Shown: piece by piece, positions 12,793-24,048 of the stretch | Position numbering within the stretch: the first letter of the stretch is position 1 | How the letters are laid out: each line of letters begins with the position of its first letter | Source: Melampsora larici-populina 98AG31 | Lineage: Eukaryota; Basidiomycota; Pucciniomycetes; Pucciniales; Melampsoraceae | Length of the DNA stretch: 64,000 nt | Reading direction: 5' to 3' | NCBI RefSeq assembly: GCF_000204055.1 | Contig: NW_006768765.1 | Coordinates: forward strand, 1,820,881 to 1,884,880 | The notes under the pieces: model-generated | Told to the model about the DNA's origin: nothing | Seen by the model: the letters and a program-made list of their open reading frames with translations, nothing else | The model's database searches: none | Made by a program: the position numbers and the translations under genes

Positions 12793-14290
12793 ATGGAAAG
12801 TAATTCGATAGGTTCGGTTTATGGTCATAGAACATCAGAATATCTTTACAGTAAGACATCATTCTCTTCCTCTTCAAGCTTTACTAGAACTAGAACAAAT
12901 TCTTTTATCTAGATCATCGAACTACTGTCTCAGCAGCCGTGGCATCGATATGTGCAACTGTCACTGGTTTTCCTCTCGATTCTATCAAATCCAGATTACA
13001 AGTTAATCGATATAACTCCGTATTAGATTGTGTTAAGAAAACTTATGCTCAAGAAGGGACCAGAGGATTTTATCGAGGAATAGCGATTCCTATGTTGACG
13101 GTTAGTGCCTAAGAGAACAGGATCTTCAAAAGATTCACAAGTTTCGAAAAAGCGTGACACAAAGTCATCGATCGGATCCTAGTATGGCAAGATCTCTTCA
13201 AAGCCAAATAAACCTTCCACTTTGATAAAAATTTAATTAGGAACTGATTTATATTGTCCCTCTCTCTTCTCGATCCGTTTCTAATTCAATGAAAAAACAA
13301 GATCACAGTAGTTCGTACAACCAGTTTTACGATATACAATAAAACAAAAGAAACATTCGAAAAACAAAACCTATTTTCACAACCTATTGTGTCTCATAAG
13401 GCGATTTCAGGATTTACTGGAGGTGCTGCTTCTGGATTAATGATTTCGATTGGCTCTTGCGCTTTTGAATTAGTGAAAATTCGTGCCCAATTAGAATCTG
13501 CAATTGCGTTAGTCATTTTTATTTGTTGGAATCTTGAAAAATGATTTTCTAATTATTGATAGATCTTTTTTTAGTGAAAAACAGGGTAGGGCCATCAGAA
13601 ATTTGAGTACATGGCAAGGCGCTATGGAAATTATTAGAGCACATGGAGGTAAGGATCTCCATCCAAATAACTTCATTTCTCCCACCTCAATTCCCGCATA
13701 TTCAAAAAGATAGCTTACTAACCTTTTCCACTATGGTGCTTGTTTGCCTTTTTTGTATTTTAATAGTTCGGGGCTTATATTTTGGCTTTAATTTACATTG
13801 TCTAAGGGATACAATTGGAACAGGACTTTATTTTATGGGTTATGATTCGATGAGGTTGATTGCTGAGCAACGATTGCAAAATGAAAACTTACCATCTCAC
13901 TCACGGCAAATCGTCTTACCACCTGCCTTAATTCCATTTGTGTGCGGATCTACGTGCGGTGTTGCCAGTTGGGTAAGTAAAATGTAATCAGATTGTTTTA
14001 AATGGTATCACAGACTAACTCATAGAAACGTATTTCTCCAGTTTCTTATCTATCCATTAGATTTGGTAAAAAGTAGAATTCAAAGGGATGCTTTAGCCAA
14101 TACTCATGCAAGACAATCAGCTTCTACAATTTTCAAAAGTTTGGTTAAACAAGATGGGTTCACTAAACTTTATTCTGGTTTAAGTATTTCGGCTTTTCGT
14201 AGTTTTTGTCAACATGGAATTATGTGGACTATCTTAGAATCGGTTCGTAGTAAGATTGAAAACTATACTGGTCATTCTGATTGTGATTGA
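12793..14290 (+). CDS. Mitochondrial carrier family (SLC25) protein
   Basis: Six exons (12793-12850, 12913-13100, 13302-13507, 13575-13648, 13767-13972, 14042-14290) give 326 residues in phase. SLC25 proteins exchange metabolites across the inner mitochondrial membrane through three repeats of about 100 residues, each with two transmembrane helices. The repeat signatures are visible: FPLDSIKSRLQ in repeat 1, a variant CAFELVKIRAQ in repeat 2 that lacks the usual proline, and YPLDLVKSRIQ in repeat 3. The matrix-side G-x-x-x-x-Y/F-R-G elements are present too (GTRGFYRG, HGVRGLYFG, KLYSG). The substrate cannot be read from this. The text around IPMLTITVVRTTSFTIY is typical of uncharacterised fungal carriers. 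The first exon is short and begins at the only suitable Met before the first intron. Confidence 0.88.
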
Positions 14291-14888
14291 ATCAACACAT
14301 ATATAGCATTATCTTTTTTTCTTCTTATATAGAGCTTATTTATTAATTCGTTTAGATTCGTTCATCTCAGAGTTCTTTGTTTTCATTCAATCATTTTGAA
14401 TTGGATTTTGGTGCCTACTTGTAAAAAATTCACGTCGGTAAATGCGAGCCCTTCAGATGCACCGCCCTGTCCCAGCCACCTTTTCAGATTTTGGGGCGCG
14501 CCTATTGGTATGGTTTTCCGTGCCCCCATCCAGCCCCATCCTGATCAATATAGCAAATTTAAGCACCAAGCCCTGGCTGGCTAACTCAGTTAGTTTCCTG
14601 CCCCCTGGTTGTTCCAATGATTCAAGTATAGGGAATGATGATAAACTTGTGATCAAGTTGTGTCTTGTCATTTAAAGCAAGTTGAATAATTACTGATGAC
14701 TATCATTCAGGCATGATAGTTTGTTGGGAAATCACAAGGGGCCCATGATTGATTACATTCAGTAGTTTCCAATTTGAATGTCTTTGATGTTCTTCAAAGT
14801 ACAATAAGTAAATCATTCAAACAAAGACAATGATGAAACCTCAACCTATAAGTCACATCATAAAGAACTCCATCACCTGCAAACATTG
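14291..14888. other. Intergenic; 3' regions of two convergent genes
   Basis: Converging 3' ends of the carrier and the next gene. A G+C-rich patch at about 14435-14615 differs in composition from its surroundings, but no inverted ends or coding signal were found. Confidence 0.4.
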
Positions 14889-17722
14889 CTACTGTGAATC
14901 TTCTTTTGTGACAAGAGAATCAAAAGTGAGATCAGAATAATGAGAAAAGTGTAACCTTAACAAATCTTTTTGTTCTACAGAATTGAGAAATGAAGAACAA
15001 GCAATAAAATTCCTCATCTTTTCTAATGACATATAAGCAATTTGATTAGTGATCAAGAAAGGAGTATTGGTAAGATCTTCAAGATCACCTAATATATGAA
15101 TCAAAAAATCAACATTATGTTTTTCTTTATCTTCTAAAGCTTTTCTAACACAGATACTATAAAATAAAATCCTTCTCCAATTTAATTGAGTCCAAATTCT
15201 TTTGGGTGGATTTAAGATTGGTAATGGTTCATGATTAGAAATTGAATGTTTCAATTCTTCTAAGTTTTCATATCTTTCATCCATTGTTGATTCATCATTT
15301 ATGATTTTTTCCATCATTTTTCTCATTTTTGCAGTTTCATAACTTTTTATTTTGCGTAAATAAGCATAGGGTGCTTTGATCATTCATATAACCTTTGAAA
15401 TCAGTTACTAACTTAGGTTTTTCAATATGTATCAACCTTACTTACCAAAACCTTCTGGAATCCAGGCAAGTGGGTAATGCTTCAAATCAGTCAAAACAAT
15501 ATTGATATGCCAATTAAATCGATAAGAATATAATGAAAGAGATGGATCCGTCATCTCTGGTGGTGCGAAAGGGAGACTTCCAAAGGGTTTCTGGTTATCA
15601 AATGAGATCAGTTCTAGAGCCTTGAGAGCTTCTGTTACATATATCTGATTTTCTAAATTTTCTTTTTCTCTCTCTGAAAGATCTTTCAAGATTTTCAAAA
15701 CTTTGATATATCTAACATCTCTTTGATTATTTTGAAGTTTCTTTATTGATATTCCATACAAATATAATTTATTGATGATTGATTTGAAGCTATCTTTAAT
15801 CCATTCCTTTGGCTTATCAAAAGCTTCTTGTGAGAATCTGTTTAAAGTCTCCAAAGCTTTATCAATTTTTATTGCATCTGAACTTAAATTCAGCAATTCA
15901 TATGCTTCTATCAATTCTGGATCGTCTGTATTAGAAGTTTTGATCAATTTATTGCCAGTTTTAGAATTGATCATGTATTCCCAGAAACCTGAGATGAGGA
16001 ATTGTCACATTAGCGCTTATGTTGGAAAATGATTTATAGAACTTTTGATCATGGGATTTGATAGAGATTGAAAACACACTCACAATTTGAAAGGTTAGCC
16101 CTTGCGCCTCTTGTCACTGGAGATTGTATATCATCAAAATCAGTAGAGTATTTTTTGAGCAGGTTCTATAGGAAGAGATAAGTTCACTAACCCAAAGTTT
16201 GATAACGATCTTTTAGAAGAGGATAATTACTGGCAAATCCCCTGCAGGCCTCTTGAGCAAAGACTTTATCCTCTAAAAAGCATCCATAGTGAAAATATTT
16301 AGACCTCAACATTTTGAGCACACACAATCAACACTGAAAGGTATCCACACCTAATGAGAATAATAGGCCCAGCCTATCTTCAGTCTTTAAGAAAACTTCA
16401 GGACTAGAAAAAAGGTAAAGTTTATCAAAAAGATTAATCTTTTCAGATTTGGAGGATTTGATGATGATCAAAAGAGTCTTGATCAGATGATCAGAATTTG
16501 TTAATTTATCAACTTGATGTGATGAAATTTGCTCAATTCTTTTTGAAATTATATTTTCCATAAGAGCTAATAGTTCTTTTTCATTGTGAGTTCCATTTTG
16601 AATATCTTTCCAAGATTTTGTGCTGATAACATCAGCTGGATCATCTTTGTAAGATAAAGATTCAGTTATTTTGATATTCACTGTTATTTTTGCCAAAATA
16701 TTGAATTCGGATATTTTTTAATTTTTATCATCATCTTAAATGGAAGAGCATATCTTACAATCTTTAAATTCCTCCCGAGCATGCTTTTGTACTGATAAAA
16801 GACAACAAAGTATAATATTCTTAGACTCCCAATTTTTCAAACAGCAATGAAAGTAAGAAATTGCATAAGTAAAATAAACAAACTTATTTCCATATATATC
16901 TTCAGATTCCTATCCCCAGTAGAAGGATCCGAAAATATATTCATCAAAGCTCCCCTGCCAAGGTCCTTTTTCAAACCAGGAAGTTGGAAGATTTGATACA
17001 AGATTTCTAATGCGTTCCTAGTGATTAAATCCTGAGTGTATTCGAAGTCCTTAACGTACTTCACTATCTTATCAATGGCTTCTTTTTCCGTGGAATATTC
17101 ATTTTGAATTCCAGATTCAATCGAAGGAGATTGGTGATAATTGATTATCATTTCACCTAAGCTATGGATCTTATCATTGACATCTTTTAGATCATCATCT
17201 TTAAAATATAGATTCACCATTATCCAATCAAATAAAAAATGTCAGCAAAACACTTCTCGACATTTGGGACATAATAAGAATAGCTCTTTCATACCATGTA
17301 TCATACCATCCTCTTCTTTATCAAAAATGCGGTGCCTCCCATTTAAATTATCAATTAATTCGATTGCACGTTGCGCCGAAGAATTTTGACTATTGGCTTT
17401 GCATTTGATGTTCGAATTCTTGGGTTTACTTTGAAAGTTTGTAACAATTCTTGACTTTTGATCATTGTTAACTATTTCTCCCTGGTACTTAGTCAATAGA
17501 TTCCATATCTTCAAAGTAATAGAGATGGATGATAGTTGGCATACCATTTGAAGGCTTAACATATCTACAGAAATTGATCATTCTTCCATCTCTATTCTTT
17601 GTTGGAATTGTGGCATAGTTTATGGATCTTAAATCAAAATTGGAAGCACTTTTGCTGAACTCGGCCTGTATCAATTGACCAAATGAAAGTAAACTTTGTA
17701 TAAAGAAATGAGGAATTTTCAT
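14889..17722 (-). CDS. Unrecognised multi-exon gene, possibly helical-repeat protein
   Basis: A series of minus-strand open exons follows one direction: about 17722-17561, 17508-17240, 17220-16837, 16696-16328, 15974-15438 and 15383-14889. The first begins MKIPHFFIQSLLSFGQ. A 52-nt intron (GTTAAG ... TTGAAG, 17509-17560) joins RMINFCRY to IWNLLTKYQGEI. The exons are rich in K, E, L and I with heptad-like spacing, and contain phrases such as LITRNALEILYQIFQLPGLKK that suggest ARM/HEAT-like helices. A C-x-x-C pair (CPKCREVFC) lies near 17250. I could not close the phase of every junction, particularly at 17240-17220 and 16330-15975. It may therefore be one gene with unusual introns, two genes, or partly decayed. 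No function is proposed. Confidence 0.5.
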
Positions 17723-18142
17723 TTTCGCTTGGATGGCCTTGGTCTAGCCTTAGGGGACAATCAAGGTTGAAATGCTGTTACATATTGCTTATCTTATACC
17801 ATGTTGACAATTGATATACAGTAGAATAAACGGAGATGATAAGGATATGTAATCAGATGTGATCGTGTTTGAAAAGTGTATTCCACGTAAGCACGATCAT
17901 GAAGCGGGGAGTGTGAAGGATGAACTGGATGATTGAAACTTGGAAGTGGAAGATAGAGAGGGGCTGAGAGGGGGCGGTTAGAGTATAAGACTATCACTGG
18001 AGCAATATGCTACAATCAGGTGTACCATCGCATGTCAACCAGAAGGAATCGAGTGACATGGACCACTTTGATCGAAATCGTCAATTTTGAACTTTCAATT
18101 CCACAACAACCATCAATATCGAATCAACAACAACAATCGAGA

Positions 18143-18955
18143 ATGAACTCATTATCAGAACAAGCAATAGCGAGAAAGGAAAAACTAAAAGCACTAGCAA
18201 AACGGAAAGCAGAATCAACGAACCCAATCGAAACAAATGATCAAAATTCAGAAACAGAAGCCAATAAACGAGCAAGGTAAGCAATAAAAAAAGAACATCC
18301 GATTCCTTGAAAACGAACTTGAAATAAAAACGTGATTTCGTGGTCAAATTATTGATTGTTTTTTCTTTTGGATATTTGGAAAAAGAAAGTTAGAATTTAG
18401 ATTTCGAAATTATGATCCTACTATACAAGGACCTAGAAGACATGATCCAAGTAATCAAACTGATACAGTAGAAGAAAGAGTGAAAGATGTAATGGAACAA
18501 GTTAGAATTGAAGATGAGATTCGCAGATCTGGTGAATTGGTTCGTTCTTCAATTCGCATTCATTCATGCATCTGGTTCCGAAGTGATTCTAAACACATTT
18601 GATTTGTTTCCCTTTTTTTGGGTTTTAGGACTTGACTAAAATTCAACCGAAGAAACCAAATTGGGATCTTAAAAGAGATTTATTAAAAAAGATGTCAAAA
18701 CTAGAACCTGTGACTCAAGCAGCATTTGCAACCTTGATCAGTACGTTCATTTTATCAATCGATTTTTCGAAATCACCTCAAATTCGAATCATTTATTCTT
18801 TTGTGTTGTCAAAATCTATAGGAAGGAGGATGCAAGCAGAAGGAGAAATTACAACAAATGAAGGAGCAGCAGTCTTGATAAAAGAAATGAATATGGCAGG
18901 AAACAAACAAGGAACCAATGAATCAGAATCAGATAGTGATAATGAAGATAATTGA
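18143..18955 (+). CDS. cwf18: Cwf18/CCDC12-family spliceosome protein
   Basis: Four exons (18143-18276, 18386-18539, 18629-18740, 18822-18955) give 177 residues with closed phases. Cwf18 (human CCDC12) is a small helical component of the activated spliceosome, found with the Prp19/CDC5-related proteins. The family core is clear: KLEFRFRNYDPT, then VEERVKDVMEQV, and the diagnostic KPNWDLKRDLLKKMSKLE followed by TQAAFATLI. The N-terminus is charged (KRKAES) and the C-terminus is a short acidic serine-rich tail ending SDSDNEDN. I chose Met at 18143. An upstream in-frame Met at 18020 would add a glutamine/asparagine-rich extension not expected for the family. Confidence 0.9.
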
Positions 18956-19132
18956 GGACTTTTTCCTATTTCAACTATAGAACTTTACTCTTCATCTTGT
19001 CATACGAAAGTTTGTTTTATTTTTCTGATGATTGTGTTAATTGAATTGTTTGTAAGATAAACTCTTTTTTGGGAAGTGCTCATTTTCCTGATCTCTTGAA
19101 TCGATACCGATGGATTTGATACAAAACTACAG

Positions 19133-19303
19133 GTAGCGGTTGAATTCTCTACTCCGTTGCAAATCAAGTCTAATCGTCATGTGGAATCTGGAGAAATACT
19201 TCAAGGAATCAAGCGTGAATATCCCTTTGTAGAAATTATATGGTCTTATACATCAAAACAATCAAATCGAATTAAACTTGCTCGCAAGCGTTTTATGTTT
19301 TAA
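19133..19303 (+). pseudogene. Orphan exon, conserved-looking, no parent gene found
   Basis: An acceptor-like AACTACAG precedes 56 in-frame codons ending in TAA. The peptide (EFSTPLQIKSN...GEILQGIKREYPFVEIIW...) has the feel of a conserved enzyme C-terminus rather than random translation. No upstream exon in frame could be found between it and the Cwf18 gene, which ends at 18955. It may be a leftover of a deleted gene, or a far-downstream alternative exon. I do not recognise the family. Confidence 0.35.
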
Positions 19304-19309
19304 AACTTT

Positions 19310-20537
19310 ATATGGCCGATCCTTTTTCAAAAGATAAACACTTGCAGGACACCATTAGATATTGATCTTGATGTGAGGATAGCTATGATGGAGGCTATGT
19401 AGGAGGTTAAAGGCTTTTGTGTGGTTGTCTGACTCTTGCTATCACTTGGTAATATCCACACCCCTTGTTGAAATCTAAATATGAGTTTTACTTCAAGAAA
19501 GTTTGCCACATATGTACATCAGGCCAAATCATTAATACATCAGTGAGTTTAGAAAACAAGAAATGTAGAAAACTCCCAGTGGTACATCAGGGGTCAGAGA
19601 AATTTGAAAAAATAAATAGACTCTGCGTGTGCACTCTGATCATCTTGCATATTTTTGCATATTTTTACCTTGTTTTTGAAGATGGCCTGAAGAAAAATGA
19701 TCACAGGGAATATCATGTCAGGAACTCCACTTATGTCTAAAACTAGCAAGATTTGGGGGAAAAACATCAGATACCCACAGGTATGAGAATTTTTGTTCAA
19801 TTGATCCAATACCTGCAATTCATGAAAGCCAAAAACTGTGTCTATAATGCTTATCAAGGCTCTAAAGGCAAGTAATGAGGTCTAAGCTATTCTATGTTTC
19901 CTGCTGTGTACAGCTATTGTTGTAACTTGTCCATTCTTAAAGACACACAACTGATTCTTGTATGCGGATTATAGAGCCAAAACAAGGCTTTCATCTTGGC
20001 AAAGCATCAAGTGCACTGGAGAAAAGTTGACAATATTATTAGTTTTGCTCAAGGTCACTGTTTCAATACTATTACCTGCCAGTTTTAGACCAAAATTGGG
20101 GTCAATATATGCACTGTGGTTGCAAAAATATGGAAAGTTCTGCAAGATAATTGGAATGCACTGTAGTATGCAACCATCATTTTTCCATTCTTCTTTTTTA
20201 ACATTCTCTGCAATTCATATCATCCTATTTTAATCTGTATCAAGAAACCAAAATGAAGAATCATGCAAATAAAAATTCCCAAACTAAACAATCATGAAAT
20301 ACATTTTATTGACAATACCTAATCACATAATGAAATGCAAAAGTATAAAAAATAAATACAAGATCTGATTAAAATCATGAGATGAAATGACAAAAGAAAT
20401 TTAAAACATGAAGAATTTACAAAGTTTTAAATTTTGATCATCTCAGACTCATCAAAATTCAAACTCTGAATCCCAAAGGAACCTTAAGAAACCATTAGTC
20501 CGAAATGAATCTTTTCACTCCTCCACACATCCTGCTT
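19310..20537. other. No supported gene
   Basis: AT-rich DNA with short ORFs only. The last 250 bp before 20538 would be the 3' region of the SCYL1-like gene. Confidence 0.4.
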
Positions 20538-23500
20538 CTAAGTACCTCCTGCTTTCTTAGCCTTCAAAGCCGCCATCTTAGCCCTTCTCTCTTCTCTCAT
20601 CTTAGCCATCTGTGCAGCTTTATCATCCTTTGAACTGACCACTTTTGAACCCATACTCGATCCTTTTCCAACCGGAGAAGTCATAGATTCATCATCAAAA
20701 TTATCCCATTGATTTTCAATTGATTTGGTATTGGTTGGTTCTGATTCTTCTACTTCGACTCCCCATGAATCTTCAAGTTCTTGATCTGCTTCAAGTGCTG
20801 CAACCAGAGAAGCAGCATTACTCAATTTAACTCCATTCCCAGGTTTCGTAAGTCTCAACTTTTCTTTAGTCCCCGTATTATTTTTAGAAGTCTTGGTCGT
20901 CAATTTTGAAGTCTTCGAAATCGTCGATGGTAGTGGTACAAAACTTGGATCGTGAGTTGGTGGACCCGTTTCAAATGTAGACCAATCATCTACATCAGCT
21001 TCAACATCCATCAAATCTCCATCACCCCATGTTGCATTTGTTTTAGTCTCATTACCCAATGTATTTGTACTAGAACCTAAACTAAAAGCTTTAGCCACAT
21101 TAGAAGATTCAGACCGTAACATTGTCGTCGTAGAAGGATGTAAAGGTTTAGGATTTAAAGTTGAATTATTCCCACTAGCTTGAAGTCCATTTTGTGATAA
21201 ACTAAGACTCTCTAATGATACTCCTCCTTTATCTATAATCGATGTTGACATTTCAGTCGAAGTTAATTTTTTACTAACTGAACTAAACGCCCATCCTGCT
21301 AATGCACCTGCAGCACCTGCAGCACTCATTGCCAAACCTGGTTGAGAAGCCGTAGCAGAACTAATACTCGGGAAGTTGGAATCACCATTTGATGGACTTG
21401 TTACCACTGTATCCGGCTATCAATTACCAAAAAGTGATCGAGTCAGTATTTGGGTTCTCAAGACTGAAATGAAATTGATTTTGAAACTTACCATCTCAGC
21501 AGCAGCTTTTCTAACCCGTTCAACAAACATATCTAAAGCCTTAAAAGCTTGATCTCGAACCGATTTTTCTCTATCCAACAAACAAATTCCCATTCCAGGT
21601 ATAACTTTTCCAGCTAAATCTTCATTTTCATAATACTCAACTGTTGCCATTAAAGCCATCAAACCTGCAATTCTAGCGGGTGTAAATGGATCTCTTAAAC
21701 TACGTGTAAAAGCTGGTATCAAGACTTTTCTACATGTGGTGAGTGATAGTGATTTTGAGAGTCGGCCTAAGAGGATACATGTATTGGTTCGGATACCTGC
21801 TTCTACATCTACTTGAGTTTTGGCTAGATGTCGTAGTAAGTCGTTATTCAAGATTCGTTCAGATAACTGAATTCCAAACGTAAAACAATTTTTGAAAGAT
21901 GAGCAAAAGGTAAGGACATATACGACCATATAAAGGGACATGGAATAGTAATCAAGTCATACATTCTTTAGACAAAGATTACCAAGATAGATCGTACCTT
22001 TGGAGCCAATACTAACATACTCTTCACAGTAGCTTCTCTTATCAAAGGTACAGTATCAGCGAAACCTGTAAGTAAATTTGGCCAAATTTTATCTACTACT
22101 ACTGATCTATCTAATTTTTCAACATATTGCGGCAATAATTCAAGCAATGATAATCGAATGGCTCTATCTGGACTAGCGAAAAGTTTAATCAATGGTTGAA
22201 GTAAAATAGAAGAAAATTCGGCCTGATTAAGTGATGAAGAAATCGAAATTGCCAATGGTAAGAGTGTTGGTCCATCTGTATGAATCATAGTACCGAGTCA
22301 GTATATATGCATTTCGCAGGCCATATCAGGATTGGCATCTGAAAAGAACTGAAGACATACCAGCACTATGATCAAAAGATTGTAAAAGTGAAGGAAGAAC
22401 CCTAAACTTGAGAAATTCAGGTGGTAAAGAATCCGCCGAATCTTTAATTGATCTCATCAAACTAGATCTTTCACCTTGACTTGCCAATGAAAATCCTTCT
22501 AATCCTTCACAAACTTTAATCAAACGATTTTCTCGGAAAAAACCACCTGCTCCTCCTCCTCCACTTTCTCCCGATCCAAATCCAATTTCCCAAAAGGCTT
22601 CTGATTTAAGACGAGAAGAAGGATTTGCAGAAGCTAATCTTCTAGCAACTGCAAAGAGTGCTGGAGGGATTGATCCTCGTTGTTGGGATGGACCTTCGGA
22701 AGTTGGAATGACATCATTGAAGAGAGTTTGCATTAATAGATATAATTGGTAGGAGTCTAGGCAAGCAGGGTCTAAGCTACAGCGGAATTGATTGGGCGTG
22801 ACGAATGATTGTGAGCTATCGTCCTGATCATGAAGCTAAAAGTACAGTGAAATAAAAGCATACTCTTTCAAAACATCGTATCCTGACTTTTGTGTCTCTG
22901 GGCTTGCATATCGTGAAGAATCAGGAAGCAAACCACCGAGTGACTGGATTATAAGAGATAAAAACATTGACGTTAGTAAAGCACCATTGAAGGGTCAGAT
23001 TTAAAGGAAATGATGAGAGAATATTTACATAAAGCATAGGTTGAGGATCCTTTGGACTACTCAAAACTTCAAAACCTGATAATTTCCATTCACCAGATTG
23101 AGTAACAAAGATTGAAGAAGGTCTTAAATTTCCATGTGTAGAACTACCTGGACCGTTAATAAATTTCAAAGCAGACTTCAAACAAAATATATTCAATCAA
23201 TCTTTCATATCAAAATCAAAAACTTTGTATAATTCCTGGAGAAATTTCAAAAACTTACCACAATTCTACTTAATCCCCAAATCTTCCATTCTACATCTGA
23301 AGCATTAGATTTCTTTACGATTCCATTATTGATATCTAATCTAGCAGAAAGTGAAGTGGATTTTTCAGTAATAATATAAACAGCCGTTGGAGTTTCAGTT
23401 CCATCTAAAAATTTCAAAATATCAGGATGTCTTAAGGTCTTCAGTTTCTTCAATGCGTTCTTTGCAAAACCAAGTATCACTTTTTTATCTTTTGAACTAA

Positions 23501-23711
23501 TAAATGAATTTGAAGGTTGATTTGTATCGTAAATAAAAATTGAAACATTGCTATTATCATCCCGTTTGATTCCATCGTATAAAGTCCAAATTGAATGATT
23601 ATCGTATGAAGGATCTTTGTTTCCTAATCCATATGCTGGTAAGTTGGGTAATCCACCACCTTTTGATATCAAAGAACTTGCAGCACCACCGAGAGCTGAT
23701 AACCAGGACAT
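20538..23711 (-). CDS. SCY1-like pseudokinase with HEAT repeats (SCYL1/Cex1 family)
   Basis: Seven minus-strand exons (23711-23259, 23175-23029, 22943-22864, 22776-22361, 22275-21998, 21866-21492, 21416-20538) give 875 residues in phase. SCYL1/Cex1 proteins act in COPI-linked Golgi-ER traffic and in cytoplasmic handling of exported tRNAs. The N-terminus has the kinase fold (about residues 20-240) but lacks catalytic residues: the HRD site reads THGNLRP and the DFG site reads LSGFEVL. A pseudo-substrate region with LPDSSRYASPE and LDSYQLYLLMQTLFN follows. Residues of about 300-580 are HEAT-like helices (KLFASPDRAIRLSLLELLPQYVEKL, GIRTNTCILLGRLSK). The tail is serine/threonine-rich and ends with a coiled basic segment, MAKMREERRAKMAALKAKKAGGT minus its last residues being the COPI-binding position in the family. 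A 95-nt intron at 22777-22863 region was fixed by phase and family fit. Confidence 0.9.
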
Positions 23712-24048
23712 GATGATTGAGAGGTTGAGGTTGATGACCGATCGAAAGTGGAATTGTCAATTGAATTGGTAAACAAGGTTCACTGACACTCACAGATTCA
23801 CACAGAAACAACATCAATATCACTGTCACTGTCACATGCGCTACAGATGTCTTTCACACGTAAAGTATCTCTTTATCGAAGTTCATATGGCAGAGCATAT
23901 CTCTATACTCAGTGGGTCAATCGTCTGTCACACTAATCCAAAGTATCACAGATTATTTCTGCAACTCCAAGCCATTCGAAAAAAAGTTCCAACAGCATGC
24001 TGGACCGCAATACCCTTACCAATATTTCTCACATTCTATCTGAACAAG
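23712..24048. promoter_or_regulatory. Shared divergent promoter region (SCYL1-like / DBP6)
   Basis: This 337-bp gap lies between oppositely directed starts. It contains CACTGTCACTGTCACA near 23820 and similar CACTGACAC repeats. Assignment as a bidirectional promoter is by position. Confidence 0.4.
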
